Positions 47,978 to 56,914 of a stretch of DNA of 64,000 nucleotides are shown in pieces. The notes beneath the pieces were generated by a model, which was given only the letters and a program-made list of their open reading frames with translations, was not told the origin of the DNA and did no database searches. Source of the DNA: Shinella curvata. GTDB lineage: Bacteria; Pseudomonadota; Alphaproteobacteria; Rhizobiales; Rhizobiaceae. Made by a program: the position numbers and the translations under genes. Where the stretch lies: contig NZ_JALJCJ010000001.1 in assembly GCF_022899935.1 (NCBI RefSeq), positions 205,956 through 269,955 of the forward strand. Reading direction: 5' to 3'. Every line of letters starts with the position of its first letter. Positions within the stretch are counted from its first letter, which is position 1.

Positions 47978-48062
47978 GTCATCCTCGGCCTTGAGCCGAG
48001 GATCCATGCCACATGCGAGGCGGTACGGATGTATGGATCCTCGGCTCAAGGCCGAGGATGAC
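47978..48062. repeat. 30-bp perfect inverted repeat element (GTCATCCTCGG family)
   Basis: Arms at 47978-48007 and 48033-48062 are perfect reverse complements over 30 bases. The left arm begins GTCATCCTCGGCCTTGAGCC, and the spacer is 25 bases. Short elements of this kind recur between genes of many rhizobial genomes and often give spurious ORFs. It could form a very stable cruciform or RNA hairpin. Confidence 0.85.
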
Positions 48063-48107
48063 AGAGGAGAGGCAGGCGTCCTTGGGGAACAGTCGGGGCC
48101 AGACACG

Positions 48108-48136
48108 AAAAAGCCCGGCGCGAAGTGCGGCCGGGC
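48108..48136 (-). terminator. terminator of DUF3126 gene
   Basis: Stem GCCCGGC/GCCGGGC (48113-48119 and 48130-48136), followed by five U residues on the minus strand. Confidence 0.75.
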
Positions 48137-48163
48137 CTTTGAATTCCAGCAATGTCCGAGAGA

Positions 48164-48367
48164 TCACAGATCGATGTCGAGGATAGCCATGGAGAAATTG
48201 TAGGAGAGTTCGCCGTCCTCGTCGTCGCGGAACACGACGCCCAGGAACTCATCCGCAAGATAGACCTCGGCCGATTCATCCTTGCGCGGACGCGCCTTGA
48301 TGACGATCTCCTTGTTGATGTTGCGCTTGAAGTAGGCCTCGAGCTTCCTGATTTCTTCCGGCTTCAC
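48164..48367 (-). CDS. DUF3126 family protein
   Basis: 67 residues, starting with GTG; GGAG lies seven bases upstream and no in-frame ATG fits. It matches the small, highly conserved alphaproteobacterial DUF3126 family (EIRKLEAYFKRNINKEIVIK, then AEVYLADEFLGVVFRDDEDG). No function is known. It follows cysE on the same strand by 96 bp, the order commonly seen in rhizobia. Confidence 0.9.
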   Translation of the reverse strand: MKPEEIRKLEAYFKRNINKEIVIKARPRKDESAEVYLADEFLGVVFRDDEDGELSYNFSMAILDIDL

Positions 48368-48463
48368 GACATGTCTCCGTCAATGATTTGATGTGCCGCG
48401 CTTCTCGCACCTGCTCTGGAGCCTGTAAACCCTCGAAGTCCGATGCGTATCGACTTTTCCGCC

Positions 48464-49297
48464 TCATAGATCGTAGTCGAAGGCTGCCAGCAGCTGGTCC
48501 ATGGCGCGCGACGGCTCGTTGCAACCCGCCTCTCCGACGACCTTGGCCGGCACGCCGGCAACCGTCGATTTTGGCGGAACCGGTTTCAGCACCACGGAGC
48601 CGGCGGCAATGCGCGAGCAATGGCCGATATGGATGTTGCCGAGGATTTTCGCACCTGCGCCGATCATGACGCCATCGCCGATCTTCGGGTGGCGGTCGCC
48701 GCCCTCCTTGCCGGTGCCGCCGAGCGTCACATTGTGCAGGATCGAGACATTGTCGCCGATGGATGCGGTTTCGCCGACGACGAGGCCCGTCGCGTGATCG
48801 AGGAAGATGCCCTTGCCGATATGGGCGGCCGGGTTGATATCCGTCTGGAACACGCTGGAGGAGCGGCTCTGGAGATAGAGCGCAAGGTCACGCCGGCCGC
48901 TGTTGTAGAGCCAGTGCGCGATGCGGTGCGTCTGGATGGCGTGGAACCCTTTGAAATAGAGCACGGCATCCAGGAACCGCAGGCATGCGGGGTCGCGGTC
49001 GTAGACCGCCTGGATATCGACGCGCAGGATGCTGCCCCATTCGGGCCAGTCTTCCAGCATTTCGTCGAAAATCTGATGCAGGAGATTGGCCTGCAGGTCC
49101 GGATGGTCGAGGCGCTCACAGACGCGATGGATCACGCTTTCCTCCAGCGAGCGGTGGTTCAGCACCGTCGAATAGAGAAAGGCCGCCAGCAGCGGCTCGG
49201 CCTGGGCGGCAACGCGGGCTTCCTCGCGCAGGCTGTCCCAGATCGGATCCATGGCCTTGAGCTTGTCGCCGGCCCTGAGTTCATTCGTCGCGACCAT
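48464..49297 (-). CDS. cysE: serine O-acetyltransferase
   Basis: 277 residues. Makes O-acetylserine from serine and acetyl-CoA, the committed step of cysteine synthesis. The helical N-terminal domain (about 1-150, DPIWDSLREEARVAAQAEPL) is followed by a left-handed beta-helix with DINPAAHIGKGIFLDHATG carrying the catalytic Asp/His, and [16 protein letters not shown]. Usually feedback-inhibited by cysteine through the C-terminal tail. Confidence 0.96.
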   Translation of the reverse strand: MVATNELRAGDKLKAMDPIWDSLREEARVAAQAEPLLAAFLYSTVLNHRSLEESVIHRVCERLDHPDLQANLLHQIFDEMLEDWPEWGSILRVDIQAVYDRDPACLRFLDAVLYFKGFHAIQTHRIAHWLYNSGRRDLALYLQSRSSSVFQTDINPAAHIGKGIFLDHATGLVVGETASIGDNVSILHNVTLGGTGKEGGDRHPKIGDGVMIGAGAKILGNIHIGHCSRIAAGSVVLKPVPPKSTVAGVPAKVVGEAGCNEPSRAMDQLLAAFDYDL

Positions 49298-49387
49298 CGC
49301 CGCACTCCTTCATCATCTACAGGACCCTATATAAAGCAAAGCACGCCCGAGCGGAATGGCCGGACGCGCTTTGTCGCAAACGGGGTC

Positions 49388-50173
49388 TCAGCGCGCGCCG
49401 ATTTCCGTATAGAAATCCAGCACGGCGCGTTTGAAAACCTTGTCGCCGACGGCCAGCATATGGTCGCGACCGGGGATGTCGAGAGCGCGGGCATCCGGCA
49501 TAAGCGCCGCCAGTTCCTGCGGGCTTCCGGCGATATCGTCCTTCGTACCGACGCCGATCAGCGCGGGCACGTCGATGCGGCCCATGTCCTCCACGGTCAG
49601 GAGATCCCGCGACGTCATGATGCAGGCGGCAAGCGCCTGGCGGTCGGACTTCGTCTGCTCGGCGAAGGCGCGGAACATGCGGCCGCGCTCATGGGTCACG
49701 ACATCGAGTGACGGCGCCAGCAGCGCGTCGGCGATCGGATCCCAGTCGCCGACCCCTTCCACCATTCCGATGCCGAGCCCGCCGAAAACGACGGAGCGCA
49801 CGCGGTGCGGATGGGCAAGCGCCATGAAAGCGGTAATGCGCGCACCCATGGAGTAGCCGAAGACATGGGCTTCGGGAATGCCGAGATGGTCGAGCATGGC
49901 TGCCACATCGCCCGCCATCAGCGGCGGCGTATAGAGCGCCGGATCATGAGGCTTGGCGCTGGCACCGTGGCCCCGGTTGTCGAGGGCGATCACGCGGTAG
50001 CCGGCATCGCCCAGCGTCTTCAGCCAGCCGGGAAACACCCAGTTGACATTGGCACTGGAGGCAAAGCCGTGGATCATGAGCACCGGATCACCCGACGGGT
50101 CGCCCTCGTCGAAAAAGGCGAGCTCCAGGCCCTCATGGGTGAAACGGGAAAAGGGCGGGGGATCAAGGTTCAT
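49388..50173 (-). CDS. alpha/beta hydrolase
   Basis: 261 residues from the ATG at 50171-50173; the longer frame has only a TTG start. Alpha/beta-hydrolase fold with HGFASSANVNW (oxyanion loop), nucleophile elbow FGYSMGAR (Ser about 116), the acid likely in GVGTKDDIAG, and His in PGRDHMLAV near the C-terminus. Substrate unknown. Confidence 0.88.
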   Translation of the reverse strand: MNLDPPPFSRFTHEGLELAFFDEGDPSGDPVLMIHGFASSANVNWVFPGWLKTLGDAGYRVIALDNRGHGASAKPHDPALYTPPLMAGDVAAMLDHLGIPEAHVFGYSMGARITAFMALAHPHRVRSVVFGGLGIGMVEGVGDWDPIADALLAPSLDVVTHERGRMFRAFAEQTKSDRQALAACIMTSRDLLTVEDMGRIDVPALIGVGTKDDIAGSPQELAALMPDARALDIPGRDHMLAVGDKVFKRAVLDFYTEIGAR

Positions 50174-50268
50174 CGCAGGCCGTCTTTCGTTTTCTCGACC
50201 CTGCTCATACTGCCCTTTGCCCGCGGAGAAAACGGTTGCGGCACGGAAATCTGCCTCACGTTTAGTCG

Positions 50269-50304
50269 CCAATGATTGAAATCGATGCCGATTTCAATCA
50301 TTGG
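50269..50304. repeat. perfect 16-bp inverted repeat (palindrome)
   Basis: Arms CCAATGATTGAAATCG (50269-50284) and its exact reverse complement (50289-50304) are separated by ATGC. It lies between the divergent hydrolase and zinc-finger genes, about 85 bp before the latter's ATG. It could be an operator for a dimeric regulator or a hairpin in the leader. Confidence 0.75.
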
Positions 50305-50388
50305 GGCCCGCGACGGTTTTGCATCTACACATTTGACCGGAAGGCGACTATGGTCCGCGCCAGAAAACGGACTTCCACGGAGCATGAT

Positions 50389-50637
50389 ATGGCTGGGCAC
50401 AGCATTCCCCATTTCCAGAACGACGGCGGCCATGGTGTCATCGAGATCAGCGTGAAGGAATTCATGTGCGTCGGCGCCTCAGTGCCTTACGACCACCCGC
50501 ATGTCTTCCTCGATATGGGCGACGACAACGAAAAGGTCTGCCCCTACTGCTCGACGCTCTACCGCTACAATCACGCCCTGAAGGCCACGCAGACGGAACC
50601 CGCCGGCTGCACCTTCACCAACCAGGCGGCGGCGTGA
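50389..50637 (+). CDS. zinc-finger domain protein (zf-CHCC, NDUFS6-like)
   Basis: 82 residues from the ATG at 50389 (GGAG six bases upstream). Related to the C-terminal domain of the mitochondrial complex I accessory subunit NDUFS6. The zinc ligands are visible as C27 (EFMCVGAS), H36 (DHPHVFLD), and C51 and C54 in KVCPYCSTLY. In alphaproteobacteria such proteins are associated with NADH dehydrogenase. Another complex I accessory subunit is encoded at 59.6 kb. Confidence 0.87.
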   Translation: MAGHSIPHFQNDGGHGVIEISVKEFMCVGASVPYDHPHVFLDMGDDNEKVCPYCSTLYRYNHALKATQTEPAGCTFTNQAAA

Positions 50638-50659
50638 CGGCCCGAAGGGCCGCACCATC

Positions 50660-51820
50660 ATGTCTTCGGCAACATCAGCAACCATCGTCGGCGCCGGCAT
50701 TGCCGGCCTGACAACAGCCCTTGCGCTCGCCCGCAAGGGCATCTCTTCTCATATTCTCGAGCAGGCCTCTACCCTCGAAGAGGTCGGCGCCGGCCTGCAA
50801 CTCTCGCCGAACGCCTCACGCATCCTCGCCGATCTCGGCTTGCTCGACGCGTTGAGCGCCCGCTGGAACGAGCCGGATCATATTTCACTCGCCTCGGGGC
50901 ACACGCTTTCCCCCCTCACGTCCGTCCCCGCCGGCAAGACGGCCCGCAGCCGCTGGGGATCCCCCTACGGCGTCCTCCACCGGGCGTCGCTCCAGGCTGT
51001 CCTTATCGATGCGGTGCGCCAAAACCCGCTCTGCACGCTGATGACGGGCCAGCGAATCGAAGGCGCCCAGTCCGCTCAGGCCATCGCACCCTCGGACCTG
51101 CTGATTGCCGCCGATGGTGTCTGGTCGCGCCTGCGTCAGGCCGTGCCGGGCGCTCTGCCCGCCCGCTATTCCGGCAATATCGCCTGGCGCTTTCTGGTTC
51201 CCTACGGTCTCGCGCCCGCCTTCCTCAATCCGCGCACGGTAACGGCCTTTCTCGGCCCATATGCCCATCTCGTCGCCTATCCGCTGGCGGAGATGCAGGC
51301 CTTCAATATCGTCGCCATCCATGCGCAGACGGATGCGCCACCGGAAGGCTGGACGCGCAAGGGCGATGCCTTGACGCGCGGCCGTCTTCAGGAGGCCTTC
51401 GCCGGCTGGCATGCCGGTATCCGCCATCTCATCGAGGACGCGCAAAATCCCATCGCATGGCCGCTATTCGGCTGCCCGGATGGTGCCTGGACGGATGGAA
51501 AAAACATGGTGCTGATCGGCGATGCCGCCCACGCCATGACGCCCTTCGCAGCACAGGGCGCCGCCATGGCGATCGAGGATGCCGCCCTCTTGGCAAATCG
51601 CCTCGCCGGCACCACCGAGATCGGACCGGCTTTGCGCCGGTTCGAAAAGGAACGCCGGGAACGCGTCGCAAAGGTTCGCAGCCGCGGCGCCTTCAATCGC
51701 TTCGCCTATCACGCCCGCGGCCCGGTCGCGCTTGCCCGCAATCTCGTGCTTTCGCTGCGCAAGCCGGAGCAGTTGGCCGGCGATCTGGACTGGCTCTACG
51801 GCTACCGCACACCGGATTGA
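50660..51820 (+). CDS. FAD-dependent monooxygenase (salicylate-hydroxylase-like)
   Basis: 386 residues. Class A flavin monooxygenase fold: GAGIAGLTTALAL at 11-23, a DG motif in LLIAADGVWSRLR, and IGDAAHAMTPFAAQGAAMAIEDA. Relatives hydroxylate aromatic acids, but the substrate here is unknown. It lies 22 bp downstream of the zinc-finger gene and may be co-transcribed. Convergent with metC. Confidence 0.9.
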   Translation: MSSATSATIVGAGIAGLTTALALARKGISSHILEQASTLEEVGAGLQLSPNASRILADLGLLDALSARWNEPDHISLASGHTLSPLTSVPAGKTARSRWGSPYGVLHRASLQAVLIDAVRQNPLCTLMTGQRIEGAQSAQAIAPSDLLIAADGVWSRLRQAVPGALPARYSGNIAWRFLVPYGLAPAFLNPRTVTAFLGPYAHLVAYPLAEMQAFNIVAIHAQTDAPPEGWTRKGDALTRGRLQEAFAGWHAGIRHLIEDAQNPIAWPLFGCPDGAWTDGKNMVLIGDAAHAMTPFAAQGAAMAIEDAALLANRLAGTTEIGPALRRFEKERRERVAKVRSRGAFNRFAYHARGPVALARNLVLSLRKPEQLAGDLDWLYGYRTPD

Positions 51821-51823
51821 ACC

Positions 51824-51847
51824 CCTCACCCGGCAAACCGGATGAGG
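51824..51847. terminator. convergent terminator FAD monooxygenase / metC
   Basis: Stem CCTCACCCGG/CCGGATGAGG (one C-A mismatch) with loop CAAA, placed between two convergent stops 39 bp apart. No long T-run. Confidence 0.55.
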
Positions 51848-51859
51848 GTATTGTCAGCG

Positions 51860-53050
51860 TTAGACGGCGCGCGCCGCGGCCAGTCCACGCTCGATATCCG
51901 CCTTGATATCCTTCACGTCCTCGAGGCCGATCTGCAGGCGCAGCACCGGACCTTCTTCCGGACCCTTGGCGACGCGGCGGTCGTTCAGGTTCACATGCAC
52001 TGCAAGGCACTCGAAACCGCCCCAGGAATAGCCGAGACCGAAGATGCCGAGCGCATCAAGGAAGGCATGCGCCTTGGCCTTGTGGCGCTCCGGCGCGCCG
52101 CCGTCGAGCACGATGGAGAAGATGCCGCTCGATCCCTTGAAGTCGCGCTTCCACAGATCGTGGCCCGGAAAACTCGGCAAGGCCGGATGCAGCACGCGCG
52201 ACACGTCCTCGATACCTTCCAGCCAGCGCGCCAGCTCCAGCGCGCTTTCCTGATGCCGCTCCAGCCGCACTCCCATGGTGCGCAGACCGCGCAGCACCTG
52301 ATAGGCGTCGTCGGGCGAGGCGCAGGTACCGAGCGTGATCTGCGTCTCGTGCAGCTGCTCCCAATGGGCGGCATTGGCGGAGACGGTTCCGAACAGCACG
52401 TCGGAATGACCGGCGGGATATTTCGTCGCCGCGTGGATGGACACGTCGACGCCGAAATCCAGCGGCTTGAAATAGAGTGGCGTCGCCCAGGTGTTATCCA
52501 TCGTAACGATGGCGCCATGTTTGTGCGCGACAGCGGCGATCGCCGGGATATCCTGCATCTCGAACGTGTTGGAGCCCGGCGCTTCCGTATGCACGAGCTT
52601 GGTGTTCGGCTTGATCAGGGCCTCGATGCCCGCGCCGATCATGGGGTCGTAATATTCGACCGCCACGCCGAGGCGCTTCAGCATCGTGTCGCAGAAATGT
52701 CGCGTCGGATGATAGACCGAATCCACGATGAGCGCGTGATCGCCGGACGAGAGATAGGCGAGGAACGGCACGGTGACCGCGGCAAGGCCCGACGGCACGA
52801 GAATGGTGCCGGCAGAACCTTCCAGCGCGTCGATCGCCGCACAGAGCGCATCCGTCGTCGGAGTGCCCCGTGTGCCATAGGTGTATTTCTGCGCCCGGTT
52901 CTCCATTGTCGCGGCATTCGGGAAAAGCACGGTGGAGGCGTGCACGACCGGCGGATTGACGAAACCGTGATAGTCCGCCGGGTCGTTGCCGGCATGGGCA
53001 AGGCGGGTGTTCACGCCGGCGCCGGCGAGGATTTCGTCTCTGTTTTTCAT
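51860..53050 (-). CDS. metC: cystathionine beta-lyase
   Basis: 396 residues from the ATG at 53048-53050; the longer frame has no support. PLP-dependent Cys/Met-metabolism enzyme that cleaves cystathionine to homocysteine, pyruvate and ammonia. Schiff-base lysine K210 in SIHAATKYPAGHSD; YTYGTRGTPTTDAL and VPSGLAAVTVPFLAYL are family hallmarks. Phylogeny would be needed to exclude other gamma-family activities. Convergent with the FAD monooxygenase gene. Confidence 0.92.
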   Translation of the reverse strand: MKNRDEILAGAGVNTRLAHAGNDPADYHGFVNPPVVHASTVLFPNAATMENRAQKYTYGTRGTPTTDALCAAIDALEGSAGTILVPSGLAAVTVPFLAYLSSGDHALIVDSVYHPTRHFCDTMLKRLGVAVEYYDPMIGAGIEALIKPNTKLVHTEAPGSNTFEMQDIPAIAAVAHKHGAIVTMDNTWATPLYFKPLDFGVDVSIHAATKYPAGHSDVLFGTVSANAAHWEQLHETQITLGTCASPDDAYQVLRGLRTMGVRLERHQESALELARWLEGIEDVSRVLHPALPSFPGHDLWKRDFKGSSGIFSIVLDGGAPERHKAKAHAFLDALGIFGLGYSWGGFECLAVHVNLNDRRVAKGPEEGPVLRLQIGLEDVKDIKADIERGLAAARAV

Positions 53051-53405
53051 GGGGATCGATCCGGGAAATGCGATGGTTGTGTCTGCGCCGACTTTTCGCC
53101 AGCCGGCCCGCAAGGTCAACCCCACAGATGACGAGGTCGCACCATCCAAAGCGCTTCAAATGTTCAGAGCGCGGAAATTTTGAGCGATTTACTGCACAAT
53201 TCCCCGGATTTTTGCCCAAAACGGCGTCAGATGCTGACAAATTTAGGTTACCGGCCGGAAAATGGGGCGGGTCACTTGACCCTGTGAAAATTTGAGCATG
53301 AGATAAGCAACCTCGCGCCGGGAGGGTGGCGAGTTCCGCAGCGTGATCGTCGTGATCGCGTGACCCGCGGACAAAACAAAGACAACAGAAAAAGGTTGTG
53401 AAAAA
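53051..53405. other. 355-bp divergent region metC / aapJ
   Basis: Must carry the promoters of both genes. I see an inverted repeat GGGTCA-CT-TGACCC at 53269-53282, whose right arm contains TTGACC, a possible -35 for aapJ with a weak TGAGAT -10 at 17 bp. The stretch 53150-53280 is AT-richer than its surroundings. AAAAAGGTTG precedes the aapJ ATG. No gene is seen. Confidence 0.5.
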
Positions 53406-54434
53406 ATGGCAAAAAAAATCGTGACAGCGCTCGTCGGCGCTGCCGTGCTGGGGCTTGGCGCAACGGCTGCTCAGGCAGACACGCTTTCTGACGTGAAGGC
53501 CAAGGGCTTCGTGCAGTGCGGCGTGAACGGTTCGAACCTCGCCGGTTTCGGTGCGCAGGATTCGGCCGGGAACTGGGCCGGTCTCGACATTGATATCTGC
53601 AAGGCCGTGGCCGCTGCCGTCTTCGGCGATGCCACCAAGGTGAAGTTCACTCCCCTTTCGGCCAAAGACCGTTTCCCGGCCCTCCAGTCGGGTGAAATCG
53701 ACCTGCTCGCCCGCAACACCACCTGGAGCGTCAGCCGCGATTCGCAGCTCGGCTTCGATTTCCGCGCCGTGAACTACTATGACGGCCAGGGCTTCATGGT
53801 GAAGAAGGAGCTCGGCGTAAAGTCGGCGCTCGAACTCTCCGGCGCCTCCGTCTGCGTGCAGTCCGGCACCACGACGGAACTGAACCTCGCCGACTACTTC
53901 CGCTCCAACAACATGGACTTCAAGCCGGTCGTTTTCGAAGCGCAGGATGAAGCCGACGCCGCCTACAATGCCGGCCGTTGCGATGCCTACACGACCGACG
54001 CTTCGGGCCTCTACTCGATCCGCCTGAAGATGGCCAACCCGGACGACCATATGGTTCTGCCGGAAATCATCTCCAAGGAGCCGCTCGGCCCGGCCGTTCG
54101 CCAGAACGACTCCAAGTGGTTCGATATCGTGACCTGGTCGCACTACGCAATGGTCGCCGCCGAGGAATTCGGCATCACGACCGCAAATGTCGAAGAGATG
54201 AAGAAGTCCGCCAACCCGGATATCAAGCGCTTCCTCGGCGAAGAGGCTGACTCGACCATCGGTGCCGACCTCGGCCTGCCGAAGGACTGGGCCGTGCAGA
54301 TCATCAAGGCCGTCGGCAACTACGGCGAATCCTTCGAGCGCAACGTCGGCGAAGGTTCCCCGCTCAAGATCGCCCGCGGCCTGAACGGCCTGTGGACGAA
54401 GGGCGGCCTGCAGTACGCACCGCCGATCCGTTAA
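53406..54434 (+). CDS. aapJ: general L-amino-acid ABC transporter, substrate-binding protein
   Basis: 342 residues, like rhizobial AapJ. Signal peptide ends near AAQA (22). Family-3 solute-binding fold with GVNGSNLAGFGAQDSAGNWAG, DLLARNTTWSVSRDSQLGFDF and CDAYTTDASGLY. Captures a broad range of L-amino acids in the periplasm; in Rhizobium the Aap system is important for amino-acid exchange with plants. A hairpin after the stop probably raises its expression over the membrane subunits. Confidence 0.96.
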   Translation: MAKKIVTALVGAAVLGLGATAAQADTLSDVKAKGFVQCGVNGSNLAGFGAQDSAGNWAGLDIDICKAVAAAVFGDATKVKFTPLSAKDRFPALQSGEIDLLARNTTWSVSRDSQLGFDFRAVNYYDGQGFMVKKELGVKSALELSGASVCVQSGTTTELNLADYFRSNNMDFKPVVFEAQDEADAAYNAGRCDAYTTDASGLYSIRLKMANPDDHMVLPEIISKEPLGPAVRQNDSKWFDIVTWSHYAMVAAEEFGITTANVEEMKKSANPDIKRFLGEEADSTIGADLGLPKDWAVQIIKAVGNYGESFERNVGEGSPLKIARGLNGLWTKGGLQYAPPIR

Positions 54435-54456
54435 GCCACGGTCAAACGTGACGACC

Positions 54457-54480
54457 GGGAGGGCGCATAAACGCCCTCCC
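54457..54480 (+). terminator. attenuator hairpin between aapJ and aapQ
   Basis: Stem GGGAGGGCG/CGCCCTCCC with loop CATAAA, followed by CTTTAAAA. Fits partial termination after the binding-protein gene. Confidence 0.75.
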
Positions 54481-54531
54481 CTTTAAAACAAACGCCCGGC
54501 AAACAGGGCGAACCAACGTCAGGGGAAATGC

Positions 54532-55740
54532 ATGGCTCTTGCGGATGCCCGAACAGGGTCCGGCGAACCGCCGAAGGTATCGCTGCTTTACAATCCGGCG
54601 CTCAGAAGCGTCGTCTATCAGGTTGTCACGCTGGTCGTGATCATCGCCGCCGTCTGGTATGCCTGGAATAACGTCGTTCAGAACCTCGCCCGCGCCAACA
54701 TGACGGCCGGCTTCGGCTTCCTAAACAGCCGCGCCGGTTTCGACCTTGCGCAGACGCTGATTTCCTATTCCAGCGACTCGACCTATTTCCGCGCGCTGCA
54801 GGTCGGCCTCCTCAACACGCTCGTGGTCGCCGCCGCCGGTATCGTCACCGCGACGATCGTCGGCCTGCTCGTCGGCGTCGGGCGCTTGTCGCACAACTGG
54901 CTCGTCGCGCGTCTCTGCACGGTCTATGTGGAAGTCTTCCGCAACATCCCGCCGCTGCTCGTCATCTTCTTCTGGTATCTCGGCGTCCTGGCCCTCCTGC
55001 CCTCGATCCGCACGATCTTCCAGCACCTCAAGGAAGACCCCGACGCCGTATTCTTCATTTCGAATCGCGGCATCTACATGCCCGCGCCCGTTTTCGGCGA
55101 AGGCTTCGGTGTCGTGTTCGTCGCGCTGCTGATCGGCATCGTCGCGGCCATCGCCTTCACGATCTGGGCCAATGCGCGCCAGCGCGCCACGGGCCAGCGT
55201 CCGCCGGTTCTCTGGGTCAATCTCGCCCTTATCGTGCTGTTGCCGCTTGCCGTCTTCATCGTCATGGGCCAGCCCCTGACGCTCGATTATGCGGTGCCCG
55301 GCTCCTTCAACATGAAGGGCGGCATGGTCATCGGGCCGGAATTCCTGGCGCTCTATCTGGCACTGTCGCTCTATACGGCCTCGTTCATCGCCGAGATCGT
55401 GCGCGCCGGCATCCGCGGCGTCTCGCACGGCCAGTCGGAAGCGTCCTATGCGTTGGGCCTGCGCCCCGGCCAGGCGACCCGCCTCGTCGTGCTGCCGCAG
55501 GCGCTGCGCATCATCATTCCGCCACTCACCTCGCAATATCTCAACCTCATCAAGAACTCCTCGCTCGCGGTGGCCGTCGGTTATGCCGATCTCGTCGCGG
55601 TCGGTGGCACCATCCTCAACCAGTCCGGCAAGTCGATCGAGATCATCTCGATCTGGATGCTGATCTATGTCTCGATCAGCCTCATCACGTCGCTGTTCAT
55701 GAACTGGTTCAATGCCAAGATGGCCCTGGTGGAGCGCTGA
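54532..55740 (+). CDS. aapQ: general L-amino-acid ABC transporter permease AapQ
   Basis: 402 residues. Inner-membrane permease of the polar amino-acid (HisMQ) family with a long N-terminal region. The EAA loop is seen in [21 protein letters not shown], and [19 protein letters not shown] is the conserved loop. AGGGGAAATGC precedes the ATG. Pairs with AapM. Confidence 0.96.
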   Translation: MALADARTGSGEPPKVSLLYNPALRSVVYQVVTLVVIIAAVWYAWNNVVQNLARANMTAGFGFLNSRAGFDLAQTLISYSSDSTYFRALQVGLLNTLVVAAAGIVTATIVGLLVGVGRLSHNWLVARLCTVYVEVFRNIPPLLVIFFWYLGVLALLPSIRTIFQHLKEDPDAVFFISNRGIYMPAPVFGEGFGVVFVALLIGIVAAIAFTIWANARQRATGQRPPVLWVNLALIVLLPLAVFIVMGQPLTLDYAVPGSFNMKGGMVIGPEFLALYLALSLYTASFIAEIVRAGIRGVSHGQSEASYALGLRPGQATRLVVLPQALRIIIPPLTSQYLNLIKNSSLAVAVGYADLVAVGGTILNQSGKSIEIISIWMLIYVSISLITSLFMNWFNAKMALVER

Positions 55741-55741
55741 T

Positions 55742-56896
55742 ATGACCGAGAGCATTGTTTACGTCCGCGACCGGTTCCTTCAGCAGGAAAAACCGCCGGC
55801 GTCCGAAAAGTCGGCCTATGCCTGGATCCGCAACAATCTGTTCGCGTCCTGGAAGGACAGCATCCTGACGATTATCGCCATTACGGCAATCGTCCTGTAC
55901 GTGCCGAAAGCGCTGAACTGGCTGTTCTTCTCCGCCGTCTGGACCGGCACGGACCGCGTGGCCTGCCTGACCGTCGAACAAGGCGGACAATTGCCGGCCG
56001 GCTGGAGCGGCGCCTGCTGGGCCTATGTGAACGACCGCTTCGTACAGTTCATGTTCGGCTCATATCCACGCGACGAGCTGTGGCGGCCACTCCTTGTACT
56101 TGCAATGTTCGTCGCGCTGCTGGTGCCCTTCCTCATGCCGAAGGTGCCGCGCAAGGGGCTGAACGCGCTTCTGCTGCTGGTCGTCTTCCCGATCGTCTCC
56201 TTCTTCCTGCTGATTGGCGGGGTCTTCGGTCTGCGTCACGTGGAGACGTCCCTGTGGGGCGGGCTGATGGTGACGCTCATCATCTCCTTCGTCGGCATCG
56301 TTTCCTCGCTGCCGATCGGCATTCTGCTGGCGCTCGGCCGCCGGTCGAGCATGCCGATCCTCAAGACGGCCTGCGTGGTGTTCATCGAGCTGATCCGCGG
56401 CGTGCCGCTGATCACCGTTCTCTTCATGGCAAGCGTGCTTCTGCCGCTCTTCCTGGAGCCGGGCAACAATATCGACAAGTTCCTGCGCGCGCTGATCGGC
56501 GTGTCGATTTTCGCATCCGCCTATATGGCGGAGGTCATTCGCGGCGGTCTTCAAGCCATTCCGAAAGGACAATATGAAGCGGCCGATGCTCTTGGTCTAA
56601 ACTACTTCCACAAAATGACCTTCATCGTGCTACCGCAGGCCATCAAACTCGTGATCCCCGGTATCGTGAACACCTTCATCGGCATGTTCAAGGATACGTC
56701 CCTCGTCACGATCATTTCGATGTATGACCTGCTCGGCATCGTAAAGGCGAGCTTTGGGGATTCGGGCTGGATCACACCGGTCACGCCGCTGACGGGCCTG
56801 ATCTTCGCCGGCTTCACATTCTGGATATTCTGCTTCGGCATGTCGCGCTATTCGGCCTTCATCGAACGCCGCCTCGACAAGAGCCACAAGAGATAA
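55742..56896 (+). CDS. aapM: general L-amino-acid ABC transporter permease AapM
   Basis: 384 residues from the ATG one base after the aapQ stop; the longer frame overlaps aapQ and is unlikely. Second HisMQ-family permease with [19 protein letters not shown] and the EAA loop [20 protein letters not shown]. Forms the channel with AapQ. Confidence 0.96.
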   Translation: MTESIVYVRDRFLQQEKPPASEKSAYAWIRNNLFASWKDSILTIIAITAIVLYVPKALNWLFFSAVWTGTDRVACLTVEQGGQLPAGWSGACWAYVNDRFVQFMFGSYPRDELWRPLLVLAMFVALLVPFLMPKVPRKGLNALLLLVVFPIVSFFLLIGGVFGLRHVETSLWGGLMVTLIISFVGIVSSLPIGILLALGRRSSMPILKTACVVFIELIRGVPLITVLFMASVLLPLFLEPGNNIDKFLRALIGVSIFASAYMAEVIRGGLQAIPKGQYEAADALGLNYFHKMTFIVLPQAIKLVIPGIVNTFIGMFKDTSLVTIISMYDLLGIVKASFGDSGWITPVTPLTGLIFAGFTFWIFCFGMSRYSAFIERRLDKSHKR

Positions 56897-56914
56897 GTGA
56901 GAGGAAACACACAT

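Larger units (their letters stand above)
47673..48163. other. 491-bp intergenic region phasin / DUF3126
   Basis: Contains the phasin promoter, a 30-bp inverted repeat and the DUF3126 terminator, all annotated separately. Open frames in both strands across the repeat (ending in GSSAQGRG-like peptides) are artefacts of the element. No gene is supported. Confidence 0.7.

Noticed and set aside
47979..48203. Short ORFs in both strands over the 30-bp inverted repeat
   Set aside because: Their translations (for example ending GSSAQGRG) are the known artefact of this repeat family and have no ribosome-binding site.
52494..54143. 549-codon open frame on the minus strand across metC and aapJ
   Set aside because: It runs through the metC 5' end, the promoter region and antisense to aapJ; both genes have clear family matches in other frames.
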